A stretch of 64,000 bases of DNA. Source: JBCDCE01 sp039182515. Its GTDB lineage: Bacteria; Pseudomonadota; Alphaproteobacteria; Rhodobacterales; Rhodobacteraceae. The stretch covers positions 1 through 64,000 of the forward strand of contig JBCDCE010000006.1 of the NCBI GenBank assembly GCA_039182515.1, written 5' to 3'. The notes beneath the pieces were generated by a model that did not search any database, was not told the origin of the DNA, and saw nothing but the letters and a program-made list of their open reading frames with translations. Numbering within the stretch: position 1 is the first letter of the stretch; the number at the start of each line of letters is the position of its first letter. The translations under genes and the position numbers were made by a program. Below are positions 24,570-32,991 of this stretch, in pieces.

Positions 24570-27009
24570 CCTACCAAGCACGGCGCGAGTCGTGATTATT
24601 GGCGGCGGCGTGGTGGGCACGTCCACGCTCTATCATCTGGCCAAAGCGGGCTGGAAAGACTGCGTCTTGCTGGAGAAAAACGAGCTTACGGCTGGCTCCA
24701 CTTGGCACGCGGCGGGCAACTGTCCGAACTTTGCGCCCAACTGGGCTGTGATGAACATCCAACGCTACGGCCTCGCGATGTACCGCACGCTGGCGGACGA
24801 CGTTGACTATCCGATGAACTATCACGTGACCGGCGCTCTGCGTTTGGCGCACACAAAAGAGCGGATGCAGGAATTCGAGCGCGTTGCCGGCATGGGCCGT
24901 TACCAAGGCTTAACCATGGAAATCTGCACGCCAGACGAGCTCAAAGAGTTCAACCCGTTTATGGAAACACACGACCTGGCGGGCGGTCTTTGGGATCCTC
25001 TCGATGGCGATATTGACCCAGCGCAGCTGACCCAGGCCTTGGCCAAAGGTGCGCGCGATGCGGGTGGTCACATCGAGCGCTTCTGCCCAGTGACCGGCAT
25101 CGACCGCGATGGCGACGAGTGGATCGTGAAGACTGAAAAGGGTGAGATCCGCTGTGAATTTGTGGTGAATTGTGCAGGCTACTATGCGCAGCGCGTGGGC
25201 GAGATGTTCAAGCCGTTTGGCGGGCGAACGGTGCCGATGGTTGTGATGAGCCACCAGTACTTCCTCACCGGCCAATTGCCTGAGCTGGAAGCCTGGACGA
25301 AGGAAAAAGGCCACAAGATGCCTATGATCCGGGACGTGGATATCTCATATTATCTGCGCCAGGACAAATACGGTCTGAACCTCGGGCCTTACGAGCGCAA
25401 TTGTAAGGCGCATTGGGTGACGCCCGAGGATCCGATGCCGGAAGACTTCTCTTTCCAGCTGTACCCCGACGATCTGGAGCGGCTTGAGTTCTACATTGAG
25501 GACGCGATGGAGCGTGTGCCTTTGCTTGGCGAGGGCGGTGTAGAGCGCAATATCAACGGGCCTATTCCCTATGCGCCCGATGGTCTGCCGATGATTGGCC
25601 CGATGCCGGGTGTGAAGAACGCTTTTGAAGGGCATTCCTTCACCTTCGGGATCGCCCAAGGTGGGGGTGCCGGTAAGGTGCTCTCTGAGTGGATCATGCA
25701 CGGTGAGACCGAGCAGGACATGTGGTCGGTCGATCCGCGCCGCTACACCGATTACTGTGATCACGATTACTGCTTGGCCAAAGCGCTCGAGACCTACGGG
25801 CACGAATACGCCATGCATTTCCCGCAGCACGAATGGCCTGCAGGGCGCGATAAGAAGCTCTCTCCTGTGGATGCAAAGATCCGTGAAATGGGCGGCCAGA
25901 TGGGCGCTTACAACGGCTGGGAGCGCGCGAATTGGTTTGCGAAGGACGGTGACGATACAAGCGAGGACTCCACACAAACCTGGTCCCGGCACGGGCCGTG
26001 GGAAGCGCGCATCCGCGATGAAGTACACGCCGTGCGAGACGGCGTGGGCGTGCTCGATCTGCCAGGGTTCTCGCGGTTCAATCTTACGGGCGAGGGGGCT
26101 GCGGAGTTTCTTAGGGGTCGGATCGCGGGCGCATTGCCAAAGGTAGGCCGCATGAACCTCGCTTATTTCCCAGATAGCCGTGGTCGGATCCTGACAGAGA
26201 TGTCCGTGATGCGGCATGGCGACGATCACTTCACGCTGATCACGGCCGCCGGTGCGCAATGGCACGACTATGAAGTGCTGCGCGATGCTTTGCCTGCGGG
26301 TCTGACGCTTGAAGATCGCACAACCGAGTTCTCAACTCTGATCGTTTGCGGCCCTGAGGCGCGCACGCTTTTTGAAAAGCTGGGCACAACGGCGGATCTG
26401 CAGGCCTCGTGGCTCTCCATTCAAACGGGTCAAGTGGCAGGCCAAGACTGCGCTTTGGCGCGGGTGAGCTTTGCGGGCGAATTGGGCTGGGAGGTGCATG
26501 CACCGATGGACCGGATCGCAGCACTTTATGAGGCGATCTTAGGCGCAGGTGCGACACCCTTTGGCATGTATGCGCTGAACTCCATGCGCATCGAGAAAGG
26601 GTATCGCGCGTGGAAGGGCGATCTCTCTACGGACTACACGCTCTTTGAGGGTGGGCTCGAGCGCTTCGTGAAGCTCGACAAGCCGCAGGACTTCCCAGGC
26701 AAAGCAGCGCTCATGAGCGAGAAGCAGCAGGGCCGCAAGAAGGGCTTCGTGACCATGAAGGTCGATGCCAACGGCTTTGACGCGCCTTACATGAGCACGG
26801 TCTATCACGGGGATGAGGTTGTTGGCGAGACAACTTCTGGCGCCTACGGTCACCGCGTGGAGGCCTCGATTGCGCTGGGCATGGTGCGGGCGGAACTGGC
26901 CGCGCCGGGGACCGAGCTCGAGGTCGAGATCTTCGGTGAGCGCTGTAAAGCCGTGGTGCAAGAAGACCAACCCATGTGGGACCCCGAAAACGCGCGCATC
27001 CGAGCCTAA
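24562..27009 (+). CDS. FAD-dependent oxidoreductase with GcvT domain (dimethylglycine/sarcosine dehydrogenase type)
   Basis: 815 residues. N-terminal half: FAD/DAO fold with VVIIGGGVVGTSTLYHLAKAG and the covalent-flavin context GSTWHAAGNCPNF. C-terminal half: FAO-M and GcvT-type tetrahydrofolate domains (GELGWEVHAP, LNSMRIEKGYRAWKGDL, TSGAYGHRVEASIALGMV). Enzymes of this layout oxidatively demethylate dimethylglycine or sarcosine and can pass the methyl to folate. A second paralogue lies 3 kb downstream, so one could act on dimethylglycine and the other on sarcosine; which is which cannot be told. Note WHAAGNCPNF, where the paralogue has WHAAGLIAQL, a divergence beside the flavin that may reflect substrate. 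Confidence 0.9.
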   Translation: MSNLPSTARVVIIGGGVVGTSTLYHLAKAGWKDCVLLEKNELTAGSTWHAAGNCPNFAPNWAVMNIQRYGLAMYRTLADDVDYPMNYHVTGALRLAHTKERMQEFERVAGMGRYQGLTMEICTPDELKEFNPFMETHDLAGGLWDPLDGDIDPAQLTQALAKGARDAGGHIERFCPVTGIDRDGDEWIVKTEKGEIRCEFVVNCAGYYAQRVGEMFKPFGGRTVPMVVMSHQYFLTGQLPELEAWTKEKGHKMPMIRDVDISYYLRQDKYGLNLGPYERNCKAHWVTPEDPMPEDFSFQLYPDDLERLEFYIEDAMERVPLLGEGGVERNINGPIPYAPDGLPMIGPMPGVKNAFEGHSFTFGIAQGGGAGKVLSEWIMHGETEQDMWSVDPRRYTDYCDHDYCLAKALETYGHEYAMHFPQHEWPAGRDKKLSPVDAKIREMGGQMGAYNGWERANWFAKDGDDTSEDSTQTWSRHGPWEARIRDEVHAVRDGVGVLDLPGFSRFNLTGEGAAEFLRGRIAGALPKVGRMNLAYFPDSRGRILTEMSVMRHGDDHFTLITAAGAQWHDYEVLRDALPAGLTLEDRTTEFSTLIVCGPEARTLFEKLGTTADLQASWLSIQTGQVAGQDCALARVSFAGELGWEVHAPMDRIAALYEAILGAGATPFGMYALNSMRIEKGYRAWKGDLSTDYTLFEGGLERFVKLDKPQDFPGKAALMSEKQQGRKKGFVTMKVDANGFDAPYMSTVYHGDEVVGETTSGAYGHRVEASIALGMVRAELAAPGTELEVEIFGERCKAVVQEDQPMWDPENARIRA

Positions 27010-27054
27010 GATCCGTGCGCGCCACTCACTCCCATATCCCAACGCCTATCCCGA

Positions 27055-27126
27055 GGGAGGGCGAGAAACGCCCTCCCCTGTGTGGGGAGGGTCGGGCGCT
27101 ATCTGACCGCTTGGGCGGTCAGATAG
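27055..27126. repeat. GC-rich nested hairpins before the LRR gene
   Basis: Three inverted repeats in 72 bases. GGGAGGGCG (27055-27063) pairs with CGCCCTCCC (27069-27077). The same central C-tract CCCTCCCC (27071-27078) can instead pair with GGGGAGGG (27084-27091), so the two are mutually exclusive. A third, CTATCTGACCGC/GCGGTCAGATAG (27099-27110/27115-27126), is a perfect 12-base-pair stem with a four-base loop. It fills the gap between the flavoprotein and the LRR gene and resembles a REP-type intergenic element. Confidence 0.6.
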
Positions 27127-27139
27127 GTGGGGGTGTGTG

Positions 27140-28654
27140 ATGGCGGAGAAAGAGCCTTGGTTGACCGATCCGGATGTCGCTTACATGGAGGCGGAGCGGC
27201 GGATCGCGAAGGTTCGTTTAGAGAATGGAACTAGACTAAATTTTAGGAATTGGGCGCTGTGGGCCCTTCCACCAGAAATCTCCAATTTCGGTGAGCTCCG
27301 TTCACTGAATATTGCTGCGACAAGCGTAGGTGATGCGGACTTGGAACTTCTTAAGCCGCTTGCGTCACTTCAAGAATTGCATTTGAGTCGGACGAAAATC
27401 ACAGACGCTGGCCTTGTACCTCTGGGTAGTCTGCAGTCTTTGCGCATCCTTGGTATGAGCGAAACCGAATTAAGCGACACAGGTTTAGCGTCTTTGAGCG
27501 GCTTGGTTTTGTTAGAATGGCTAAATCTAAGAGATACTTATATCAGCGAGATAGGGCTCTCTGCGTTAGGTGATTTAGGGCTGTTGCAATGGCTATCTTT
27601 GACCGGTACCAGGGCACTTTACGATTTGCGACCTTTGTTAAGTTTGGGCCGCTTTTCTCGACCTGACGAAGAAAAGTCCTGTGCTATCTATTTTTCAGGA
27701 AGCTCGGTAGCTGATGTAGACCCGATCAAGGGAATTTCTGTGATAGCAGACAATAATGAGCGGATCGAAGCACTTTTTGCGCATTTGCGGACCTTACCGC
27801 CCTATCCGTTGCCGATTGATGGATCACTGCCAAAACCAAAAGACGACGGAACACCAAAACAAAAATCGTATTACCAGATCACGCCACGCAAGCGCGATTA
27901 TGAGCTTGCGGGCACGCGTGTGTCGGATGCGGTTTTGCGCGATCCGATGCGACAGGCCGCTTACCAAAAGCTAGACATGGCGCGAGTGCGGTTGCGCCAG
28001 GGTAGCAATCAATTTTCTGACATCGATATGCTCGTGCGCGGGCTTGATAGTGCGATGGGGCAAGAGCTCTCAGAAGCGCATCTGCCGCTTTTGCACATGG
28101 AGGTGGAAACCGCGCGGGGCATCTATGGGCGTCGATCAGAGCGCAAAGCGCCTCTTGACGATGATTTAATCGCCGCCTTGCACACCATTGGAGAGTTTGG
28201 CTCGGTTCTAACTCTCAATGATCCTCAGGTTGCTGAGCTGGAAGCGGACCGCCGCAAGATGGACGGTCGCGATGAGCTTGAGAAAGCGCGTGTCGCTGAC
28301 ATGGCGCAGGCCTTGGCGGACAATCCGGGTCTTGTTGGGCAATATCTGCAGCTTGTGTCCGAAGGGGTTGTCACGGTCCGTGATATCCCAGCTGCGCGCA
28401 CAGAAGCCATTGGCTCGGGTGCGATGTGGAATTTCCTCGCTGTTGCTTTGGCTGTCTCGGCGCATCCAACAACGGGGTCTGTGGGCGTCGAGCTTTTGGA
28501 GGCAACGCATCGCTTTTGCCTGGAGTACTTTCCGCAGATCGAGGCGTTGGCGCAGGTTTACGGCGATGGATTTGTGGCTTTGGCGGAGAGTGCCCGGGCG
28601 TCAGCTCAGGACTATGTGAGCAAGAAAACGGGTGGGCAGATTGATGCAGACTGA
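27140..28654 (+). CDS. Leucine-rich-repeat protein with unknown C-terminal domain
   Basis: 504 residues. After about 40 residues come roughly five leucine-rich repeats of 23-24 residues (pattern LxxLxLxxTxIxDxGLxxLxxL, for example LQELHLSRTKITDAGLVPL), about residues 48-165. The C-terminal 280 residues are mostly helical, with a hydrophobic stretch AMWNFLAVALAVSAHP, and match no family I know. No signal peptide. The LRR half is visibly more AT-rich (TTA, AGA and TTG codons; 27220-27860) than the C-terminal half, as if the gene is a mosaic. GC-rich hairpins bound it on both sides, and it interrupts a betaine-catabolism block to which it has no obvious link. ATG at 27140 chosen; GTG at 27137 is directly before it. 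Confidence 0.75.
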   Translation: MAEKEPWLTDPDVAYMEAERRIAKVRLENGTRLNFRNWALWALPPEISNFGELRSLNIAATSVGDADLELLKPLASLQELHLSRTKITDAGLVPLGSLQSLRILGMSETELSDTGLASLSGLVLLEWLNLRDTYISEIGLSALGDLGLLQWLSLTGTRALYDLRPLLSLGRFSRPDEEKSCAIYFSGSSVADVDPIKGISVIADNNERIEALFAHLRTLPPYPLPIDGSLPKPKDDGTPKQKSYYQITPRKRDYELAGTRVSDAVLRDPMRQAAYQKLDMARVRLRQGSNQFSDIDMLVRGLDSAMGQELSEAHLPLLHMEVETARGIYGRRSERKAPLDDDLIAALHTIGEFGSVLTLNDPQVAELEADRRKMDGRDELEKARVADMAQALADNPGLVGQYLQLVSEGVVTVRDIPAARTEAIGSGAMWNFLAVALAVSAHPTTGSVGVELLEATHRFCLEYFPQIEALAQVYGDGFVALAESARASAQDYVSKKTGGQIDAD

Positions 28655-28665
28655 TCCGAGGTATC

Positions 28666-28740
28666 GCCCGGTGGGCATCGCCGGGCAGCGCCCGACCGCC
28701 CCCATGGGCGGGCGCTTCGCTTCCGCCCGCGGTCGGGTGC
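28666..28740. repeat. GC-rich hairpin cluster after the LRR gene
   Basis: GCCCGG/CCGGGC (28666-28671/28681-28686); a long outer stem GCGCCCGACCGC/GCGGTCGGGTGC (28688-28699/28729-28740, one G-T wobble); and an alternative inner stem GCGGGCG/CGCCCGC (28708-28714/28724-28730). No T-run, so it is not a standard terminator. It ends 25 bases before the methyltransferase start. Confidence 0.55.
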
Positions 28741-28765
28741 TCCCCTATGTCTTGGGAGGCGGACT

Positions 28766-29641
28766 ATGGTGACCATTCTTGATGGCGGTATGGGCCAGGA
28801 GTTGATCAAGCGGGCGGGGAAGGCGACGGATTTGTGGTCTTTGAAAGCGCTCATGGAAGCGCCTGAGATGGTTCGCGACGTGCATGCCGAGTTCTTTGCG
28901 GCGGGCGCTGAGATTGCCACGACAAACACCTATTGCTGTTTGCCGGATCGGCTCGATCCTAAGGGCTATGGCGATCAGTTGGAGGCCCTGACGCGTCAGG
29001 CCTGCGACTTGGCCTGCGAGGCGCGGGAGGCGCATGGATCGGGTCTCGTGTTTGGCGGGTTGGGGCCTCAGGGGTTTTCTTATCAGCCGCACAATGTGCC
29101 GCCTGCGCCTGAAGCGGCTGCTGTTTACGCGAGCGTGGCGGGCTTTATGAGCGATCTGGTGGACGGCTACATCTTGGAGACCATGGCTTCTGTTGAGCAG
29201 GTGCGTGGCGGGCTGATGGGGCTGTTGGGCTGCGGCAAACCGGTTTGGCTGGGGCTCACGGTCGACGATGTGGATGGTACGAAACTGCGCTCGGGCGAGG
29301 ACATACGGGAGGTCTTGCCGCTTGTGGCGGAGTTTGATCCTGAGGTGGTGTTGGTGAACTGCTCACCCCCTGAAGCCGTGCGTTCTGCGGTGCCGATTTT
29401 GGCGCAAGCAGGTCTCACGGTCGGAGCTTACGCCAATGGGTTTGTGAATATTTCTGAGGCGTTTAATTCGATCCATACCACGGTGGATGTGTTGGAAACC
29501 CGCAAGGATCTCTCGCCTCAGGCCTACTTGGCGGAGGCCCGGCATTGGGTGGCCGATGGGGCCAGTGTCGTGGGCGGCTGTTGTGAGATTGGGCCTGAGC
29601 ACATCCGCGTTTTGAGTGAAGGGCTGGGTGATGCTGGATGA
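28766..29641 (+). CDS. bmt: Betaine/homocysteine S-methyltransferase family protein
   Basis: 291 residues of the homocysteine S-methyltransferase family. The N-terminal DGGMGQELIKR, the zinc ligands Cys199 (VNCSPP) and Cys272/Cys273 (GGCCEIGP) are all present. It transfers a methyl group to homocysteine, giving methionine; with dimethylglycine-type dehydrogenases on both sides the donor is most likely glycine betaine, as in the BHMT route known from Roseobacter. There is no cobalamin domain. GGGAGGCGGACT precedes the ATG. The last 11 bases overlap the next gene. Confidence 0.87.
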   Translation: MVTILDGGMGQELIKRAGKATDLWSLKALMEAPEMVRDVHAEFFAAGAEIATTNTYCCLPDRLDPKGYGDQLEALTRQACDLACEAREAHGSGLVFGGLGPQGFSYQPHNVPPAPEAAAVYASVAGFMSDLVDGYILETMASVEQVRGGLMGLLGCGKPVWLGLTVDDVDGTKLRSGEDIREVLPLVAEFDPEVVLVNCSPPEAVRSAVPILAQAGLTVGAYANGFVNISEAFNSIHTTVDVLETRKDLSPQAYLAEARHWVADGASVVGGCCEIGPEHIRVLSEGLGDAG

Positions 29642-30086
29642 GTTTGCGCGCCAAGTGATTGCCCGATTCCCAGCTGGCTTCACAGCGACTGTGGATGCAA
29701 ACGGCGCACCGATGGTTTCTCCCAAGGGCACGTTTTTGGTGTTGGATGATACGCGGATTGGATTTGCGCATATCCGGTCGCCCGGGACCTTAGCGAACTT
29801 GGCCCATGAGCCGCGCGTAGAGGTGAATTTCCTCGATCCGTTTTTGCGCAAAGGCGTGCGTGTTGCGGGTGTGTCAGAGGTTCATGTGCGGGGTTCAGCT
29901 GGCTTTGACGCGCTTGTCGGGATTTGGGCAGAGACCTGGCCGAGCCTTGCAGAGCGGATCCAAGCCTTGGTGGTGATAGAGGTCACCAAATACCAGGTGT
30001 TCACGACGCCACCCTATGACGATGGGGCTTTGGAAGATGAGATGGTTGCGCTTTATCGCGCGAAATACGCGGAGATTTATCCGTGA
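29631..30086 (+). CDS. Pyridoxamine 5'-phosphate oxidase-like (PPOX) protein
   Basis: 151 residues with the split-barrel flavin-binding fold: FARQVIARFPAGFTATVDANG, APMVSPKGTF, ANLAHEPRVEVNFLDPF and VTKYQVFTTP. Such proteins bind FMN, F420 or heme and many are uncharacterised; assignment to vitamin B6 synthesis would be wrong without more evidence. It overlaps the methyltransferase gene by 11 bases and precedes the second flavoprotein by 66 bases, so it is part of the same operon. Confidence 0.8.
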   Translation: MLDEFARQVIARFPAGFTATVDANGAPMVSPKGTFLVLDDTRIGFAHIRSPGTLANLAHEPRVEVNFLDPFLRKGVRVAGVSEVHVRGSAGFDALVGIWAETWPSLAERIQALVVIEVTKYQVFTTPPYDDGALEDEMVALYRAKYAEIYP

Positions 30087-30152
30087 GGATTTTGAGTATT
30101 TTGGCCAAGAAAAAGGGCCACCCGATAGGACAAGGGATAGGAGAGACGTGAG

Positions 30153-32597
30153 ATGACGGTACCAGCGAAAGCGCGGGCGGTGATTATTGGTGGCGGGGTG
30201 ATCGGCTGTTCGGTCGCTTATCACTTGGCGAAGCTTGGGTGGACAGATGTGGTGCTTTTGGAGCGCAAACAGCTGACATCCGGCACAACTTGGCATGCTG
30301 CAGGCTTGATCGCGCAATTGCGTGCAACGGCCAATATGACCAAGCTCGCGAAGTATTCCCAGGAGCTCTACGGGTCTTTGGAGGAAGAGACGGGTGTTGC
30401 CACAGGGTTCAAGCGCTGTGGATCCATTACTGTTGCTCTCACAGAAGCCAGGCGCGAAGAGATTTTTCGCCAAGCAGCCATGGCCCGGGCCTTTGGTGTT
30501 GAGGTGGAGGAGATCTCACCTGAGGAGGTGGGCGCGAAATACGAGCACTTGAACCTGGAAGGCGTCAAGGCTGGGGTTTGGCTGCCGCTTGATGGGCAAG
30601 GAGATCCGGCCAACATTGCTCTGGCACTTGCCAAAGGTGCGCGGCAGATGGGCGCGAAGGTCATTGAGCGGGTGCGTGTCTCTGGGATTGCAAAGGACAG
30701 GCGGCGCTGTACGGGTGTGGACTGGGTCGATGAGACAGGCGAGAGCGGCCATATTGAAGCCGATTATGTGATCAACTGCGGTGGCATGTGGGGTCGTGAA
30801 GTGGGTGCGATGGCGGGTGTCTCTGTCCCGCTTCATGCGTGCGAGCATTTCTACATTGTGACCGAGGCCATCGAAGGGCTCACGCAACAGCCCGTTTTGC
30901 GGGTGCCAGACGAATGCGCTTATTACAAAGAAGACGCGGGCAAGATGCTGCTTGGAGCTTTTGAGCCCAATGCGAAACCCTGGGCGATGGATGGCATTCC
31001 CGCAGATTTTGAATTTGATCAGTTGCCTGAAGATTTCGATCACTTTGAGCCCATCTTGGAACAGGCCGTGAACCGCTTGCCGATGCTCGCAGAGGCCGGA
31101 ATCCACACCTTCTTCAATGGTCCCGAAAGCTTTACGCCTGATGACGCTTATCACCTGGGACTTGCGCCCGAATGCGATAATTTCTGGGTGGCTTGTGGGT
31201 TTAACTCCATTGGTATCCAGTCTGCGGGTGGCGCTGGTATGGCCTTGGCACAATGGATGAATGATGGGGAGAAACCTTTTGATTTGGGTGACGTCGACAT
31301 CTCGCGGATGCAGCCGTTCCAATCGAACAAAACGTATCTCTATGAGCGCTCCAAAGAAACGCTTGGGCTGCTTTATGCAGATCACTTCCCCTACCGTCAA
31401 AAGGAGACCGCACGCGGCGTACGGCGTACGCCTTTCCATCAGCACCTTTTGAATGAAGGCGCTGTGATGGGCGAGCTTGCGGGATGGGAGCGGGCGAACT
31501 GGTTTGCGCGCGGGAGCCAAGAGCGAGAATATCGCTACTCTTGGGACCGGCAAAACCTCTTTGAAAACGTCGCAGAAGAGCATCGTGCGGTACGCTCCGG
31601 CGTTGGTATGTATGACATGAGCTCTTTCGGCAAAATCCGTGTGGAAGGTCCTGATGCGGTGGCCTTCATGAACTACGTGGGCGGCGGGCAATATGACGTT
31701 CCGGTGGGCAAGATCGTTTACACGCAGTTCCTCAATGCACGTGGTGGCATTGAAGCAGATGTGACAGTGACGCGCCTCTCGGAAACCTGTTTTTTGGTTG
31801 TGACCCCTGCAGCCACGCGCCTTGCAGATCAGACCTGGATGGGGCGCAATCGTGGGGATTTCTTGGTGGTGATCACGGACGTGACGGCCGGCGAAGGTGT
31901 TCTCGCGGTCATGGGCCCCGACGCGCGCGCGCTTTTGCAGAAAGTCTCACCCAATGACTTTTCTAATGAGGTGAATCCCTTTGGGACGGCGCAAGAGATT
32001 GAACTTGGAATGGGCCGCGCTCGGGTGCACCGGGTAACTTATGTAGGTGAACTTGGTTGGGAGGTGTATGTTTCGGCTGATATGGCAGGCCATGCCTTTG
32101 AAGTTCTCCATGAGGCGGGCCAAGATTTGGGGCTGAAACTCTGCGGAATGCATATGATGGATACCTGTCGGATCGAGAAAGGGTTCCGCCATTTTGGGCA
32201 TGACATTACGGCAGAAGATCACGTGATCGATGCAGGCCTCGGATTTGCAGTGAAAGTTGATAAGCCGGATTTCTTGGGGCGTGATGCGGTTTTGAAGCGC
32301 AAAGAAACGGGACCTGAAAACCGTATGCTGCAGTTCAAACTCACGGATCCAGAACCGCTCCTTTATCACAATGAGCCGATTTTGCGGGACGGTGAAATTG
32401 TCGGGTATTTGAGTTCCGGTGCTTATGGCCACCACCTAGGAGGGGCTATGGGGCTGGGTTATGTGCCTTGCAAAGGCGAAACCGCGGCTGAGGTTTTGGC
32501 CTCTAGCTACGAGATCGATGTGATGGGTACGCGGGTGAAGGCGGAAGCAAGCCTTAAGCCGATGTATGATCCCAAATCAGAACGGGTTAAGGCTTAA
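30153..32597 (+). CDS. FAD-dependent oxidoreductase with GcvT domain (second paralogue)
   Basis: 814 residues, same architecture as the gene at 24562-27009: FAD motif AVIIGGGVIGCSVAYHLAKLG, flavin-attachment context GTTWHAAGLIAQLR, GcvT folate-binding part with GELGWEVYVS, DTCRIEKGFRHFGHDIT and LSSGAYGHHLGGAMGLGYV. It should be a dimethylglycine or sarcosine dehydrogenase. The two proteins align end to end but differ throughout, so this is an old duplication and not a recent one. It ends the betaine block; a 394-base repeat-bearing gap follows. Confidence 0.9.
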   Translation: MTVPAKARAVIIGGGVIGCSVAYHLAKLGWTDVVLLERKQLTSGTTWHAAGLIAQLRATANMTKLAKYSQELYGSLEEETGVATGFKRCGSITVALTEARREEIFRQAAMARAFGVEVEEISPEEVGAKYEHLNLEGVKAGVWLPLDGQGDPANIALALAKGARQMGAKVIERVRVSGIAKDRRRCTGVDWVDETGESGHIEADYVINCGGMWGREVGAMAGVSVPLHACEHFYIVTEAIEGLTQQPVLRVPDECAYYKEDAGKMLLGAFEPNAKPWAMDGIPADFEFDQLPEDFDHFEPILEQAVNRLPMLAEAGIHTFFNGPESFTPDDAYHLGLAPECDNFWVACGFNSIGIQSAGGAGMALAQWMNDGEKPFDLGDVDISRMQPFQSNKTYLYERSKETLGLLYADHFPYRQKETARGVRRTPFHQHLLNEGAVMGELAGWERANWFARGSQEREYRYSWDRQNLFENVAEEHRAVRSGVGMYDMSSFGKIRVEGPDAVAFMNYVGGGQYDVPVGKIVYTQFLNARGGIEADVTVTRLSETCFLVVTPAATRLADQTWMGRNRGDFLVVITDVTAGEGVLAVMGPDARALLQKVSPNDFSNEVNPFGTAQEIELGMGRARVHRVTYVGELGWEVYVSADMAGHAFEVLHEAGQDLGLKLCGMHMMDTCRIEKGFRHFGHDITAEDHVIDAGLGFAVKVDKPDFLGRDAVLKRKETGPENRMLQFKLTDPEPLLYHNEPILRDGEIVGYLSSGAYGHHLGGAMGLGYVPCKGETAAEVLASSYEIDVMGTRVKAEASLKPMYDPKSERVKA

Positions 32598-32616
32598 GCT
32601 GGCTCTTTGAAAAGTC

Positions 32617-32721
32617 TAAAGCGTTATGCGAAAAACGTGCATCAGCTATCGCTGCCTGAAACCATTGGTTTCAACGCGTTAGCTGATGCACGTTATCTCA
32701 GGTATTTCGTCAAACGCTATA
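32617..32721. repeat. 105-bp palindromic element, copy A (MITE-like)
   Basis: A 105-base near-palindrome. Outer ends AGCGTT/AACGCT, an inner perfect 15-base arm pair AACGTGCATCAGCTA/TAGCTGATGCACGTT, and a central stem TGAAACCA/TGGTTTCA. A second copy with about ten mismatches lies at 40576-40680. It sits 20 bases after the flavoprotein stop in a gap between convergent genes. It codes for nothing I can see, and fits a small non-autonomous mobile element or a structured RNA. Confidence 0.8.
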
Positions 32722-32784
32722 AATGAGAAGAAATGGGGTTGCGCGAATTGGATTTTGTGCGACCCTTTTAGGCTCTCTTTGCAT

Positions 32785-32912
32785 GTTAAGGTTAACGCCG
32801 GTTAAGGTTAACGCCGGTTAAGGTTAACGCCGGTTAAGGTTAACGCCGGTTAAGGTTAACGCCGGTTAAGGTTAACGCCGGTTAAGGTTAACGCCGGTTA
32901 AGATTAATGCTG
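32785..32912. repeat. Tandem array of a 16-bp unit, 7 exact + 1 degenerate copy
   Basis: The unit GTTAAGGTTAACGCCG is repeated head-to-tail seven times without a single change (32785-32896), then once as GTTAAGATTAATGCTG (32897-32912). Each unit holds the palindrome GTTAAC and two TTAA half-sites. There are no spacers, so it is not CRISPR. It lies in the gap between the convergent flavoprotein and rnr genes, 64 bases after copy A of the palindromic element. A sister array with unit GATTAACCTTAACGCC is at 52401-52496. The rest of the 32598-32991 gap shows no gene. Confidence 0.95.
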
Positions 32913-32991
32913 GTGAAAAAAACGGGCACGACGTTTACAGACTGATTGTCTGGACCCAAACCGAACCCTTTTTTTGATACATAAGAATACC

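Noticed and set aside
25345..26265. 306-aa minus-strand ORF inside the first GcvT flavoprotein gene
   Set aside because: Antisense shadow of a high-GC gene with strong sense-strand homology.
27055..28740. Insertion sequence or transposon around the LRR gene
   Set aside because: No transposase and no matching terminal repeats; the two hairpin clusters are not copies of each other.
29631..30086. PdxH (vitamin B6 synthesis)
   Set aside because: Shares only the split-barrel fold; PdxH-specific C-terminal residues are not seen and the protein is too short.
30516..31691. 391-aa minus-strand ORF inside the second GcvT flavoprotein gene
   Set aside because: Same reason; the sense strand encodes a clear family member across the whole span.
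32785..32912. CRISPR array
   Set aside because: The 16-bp units are directly contiguous with no spacers, the unit is too short, and there are no cas genes.
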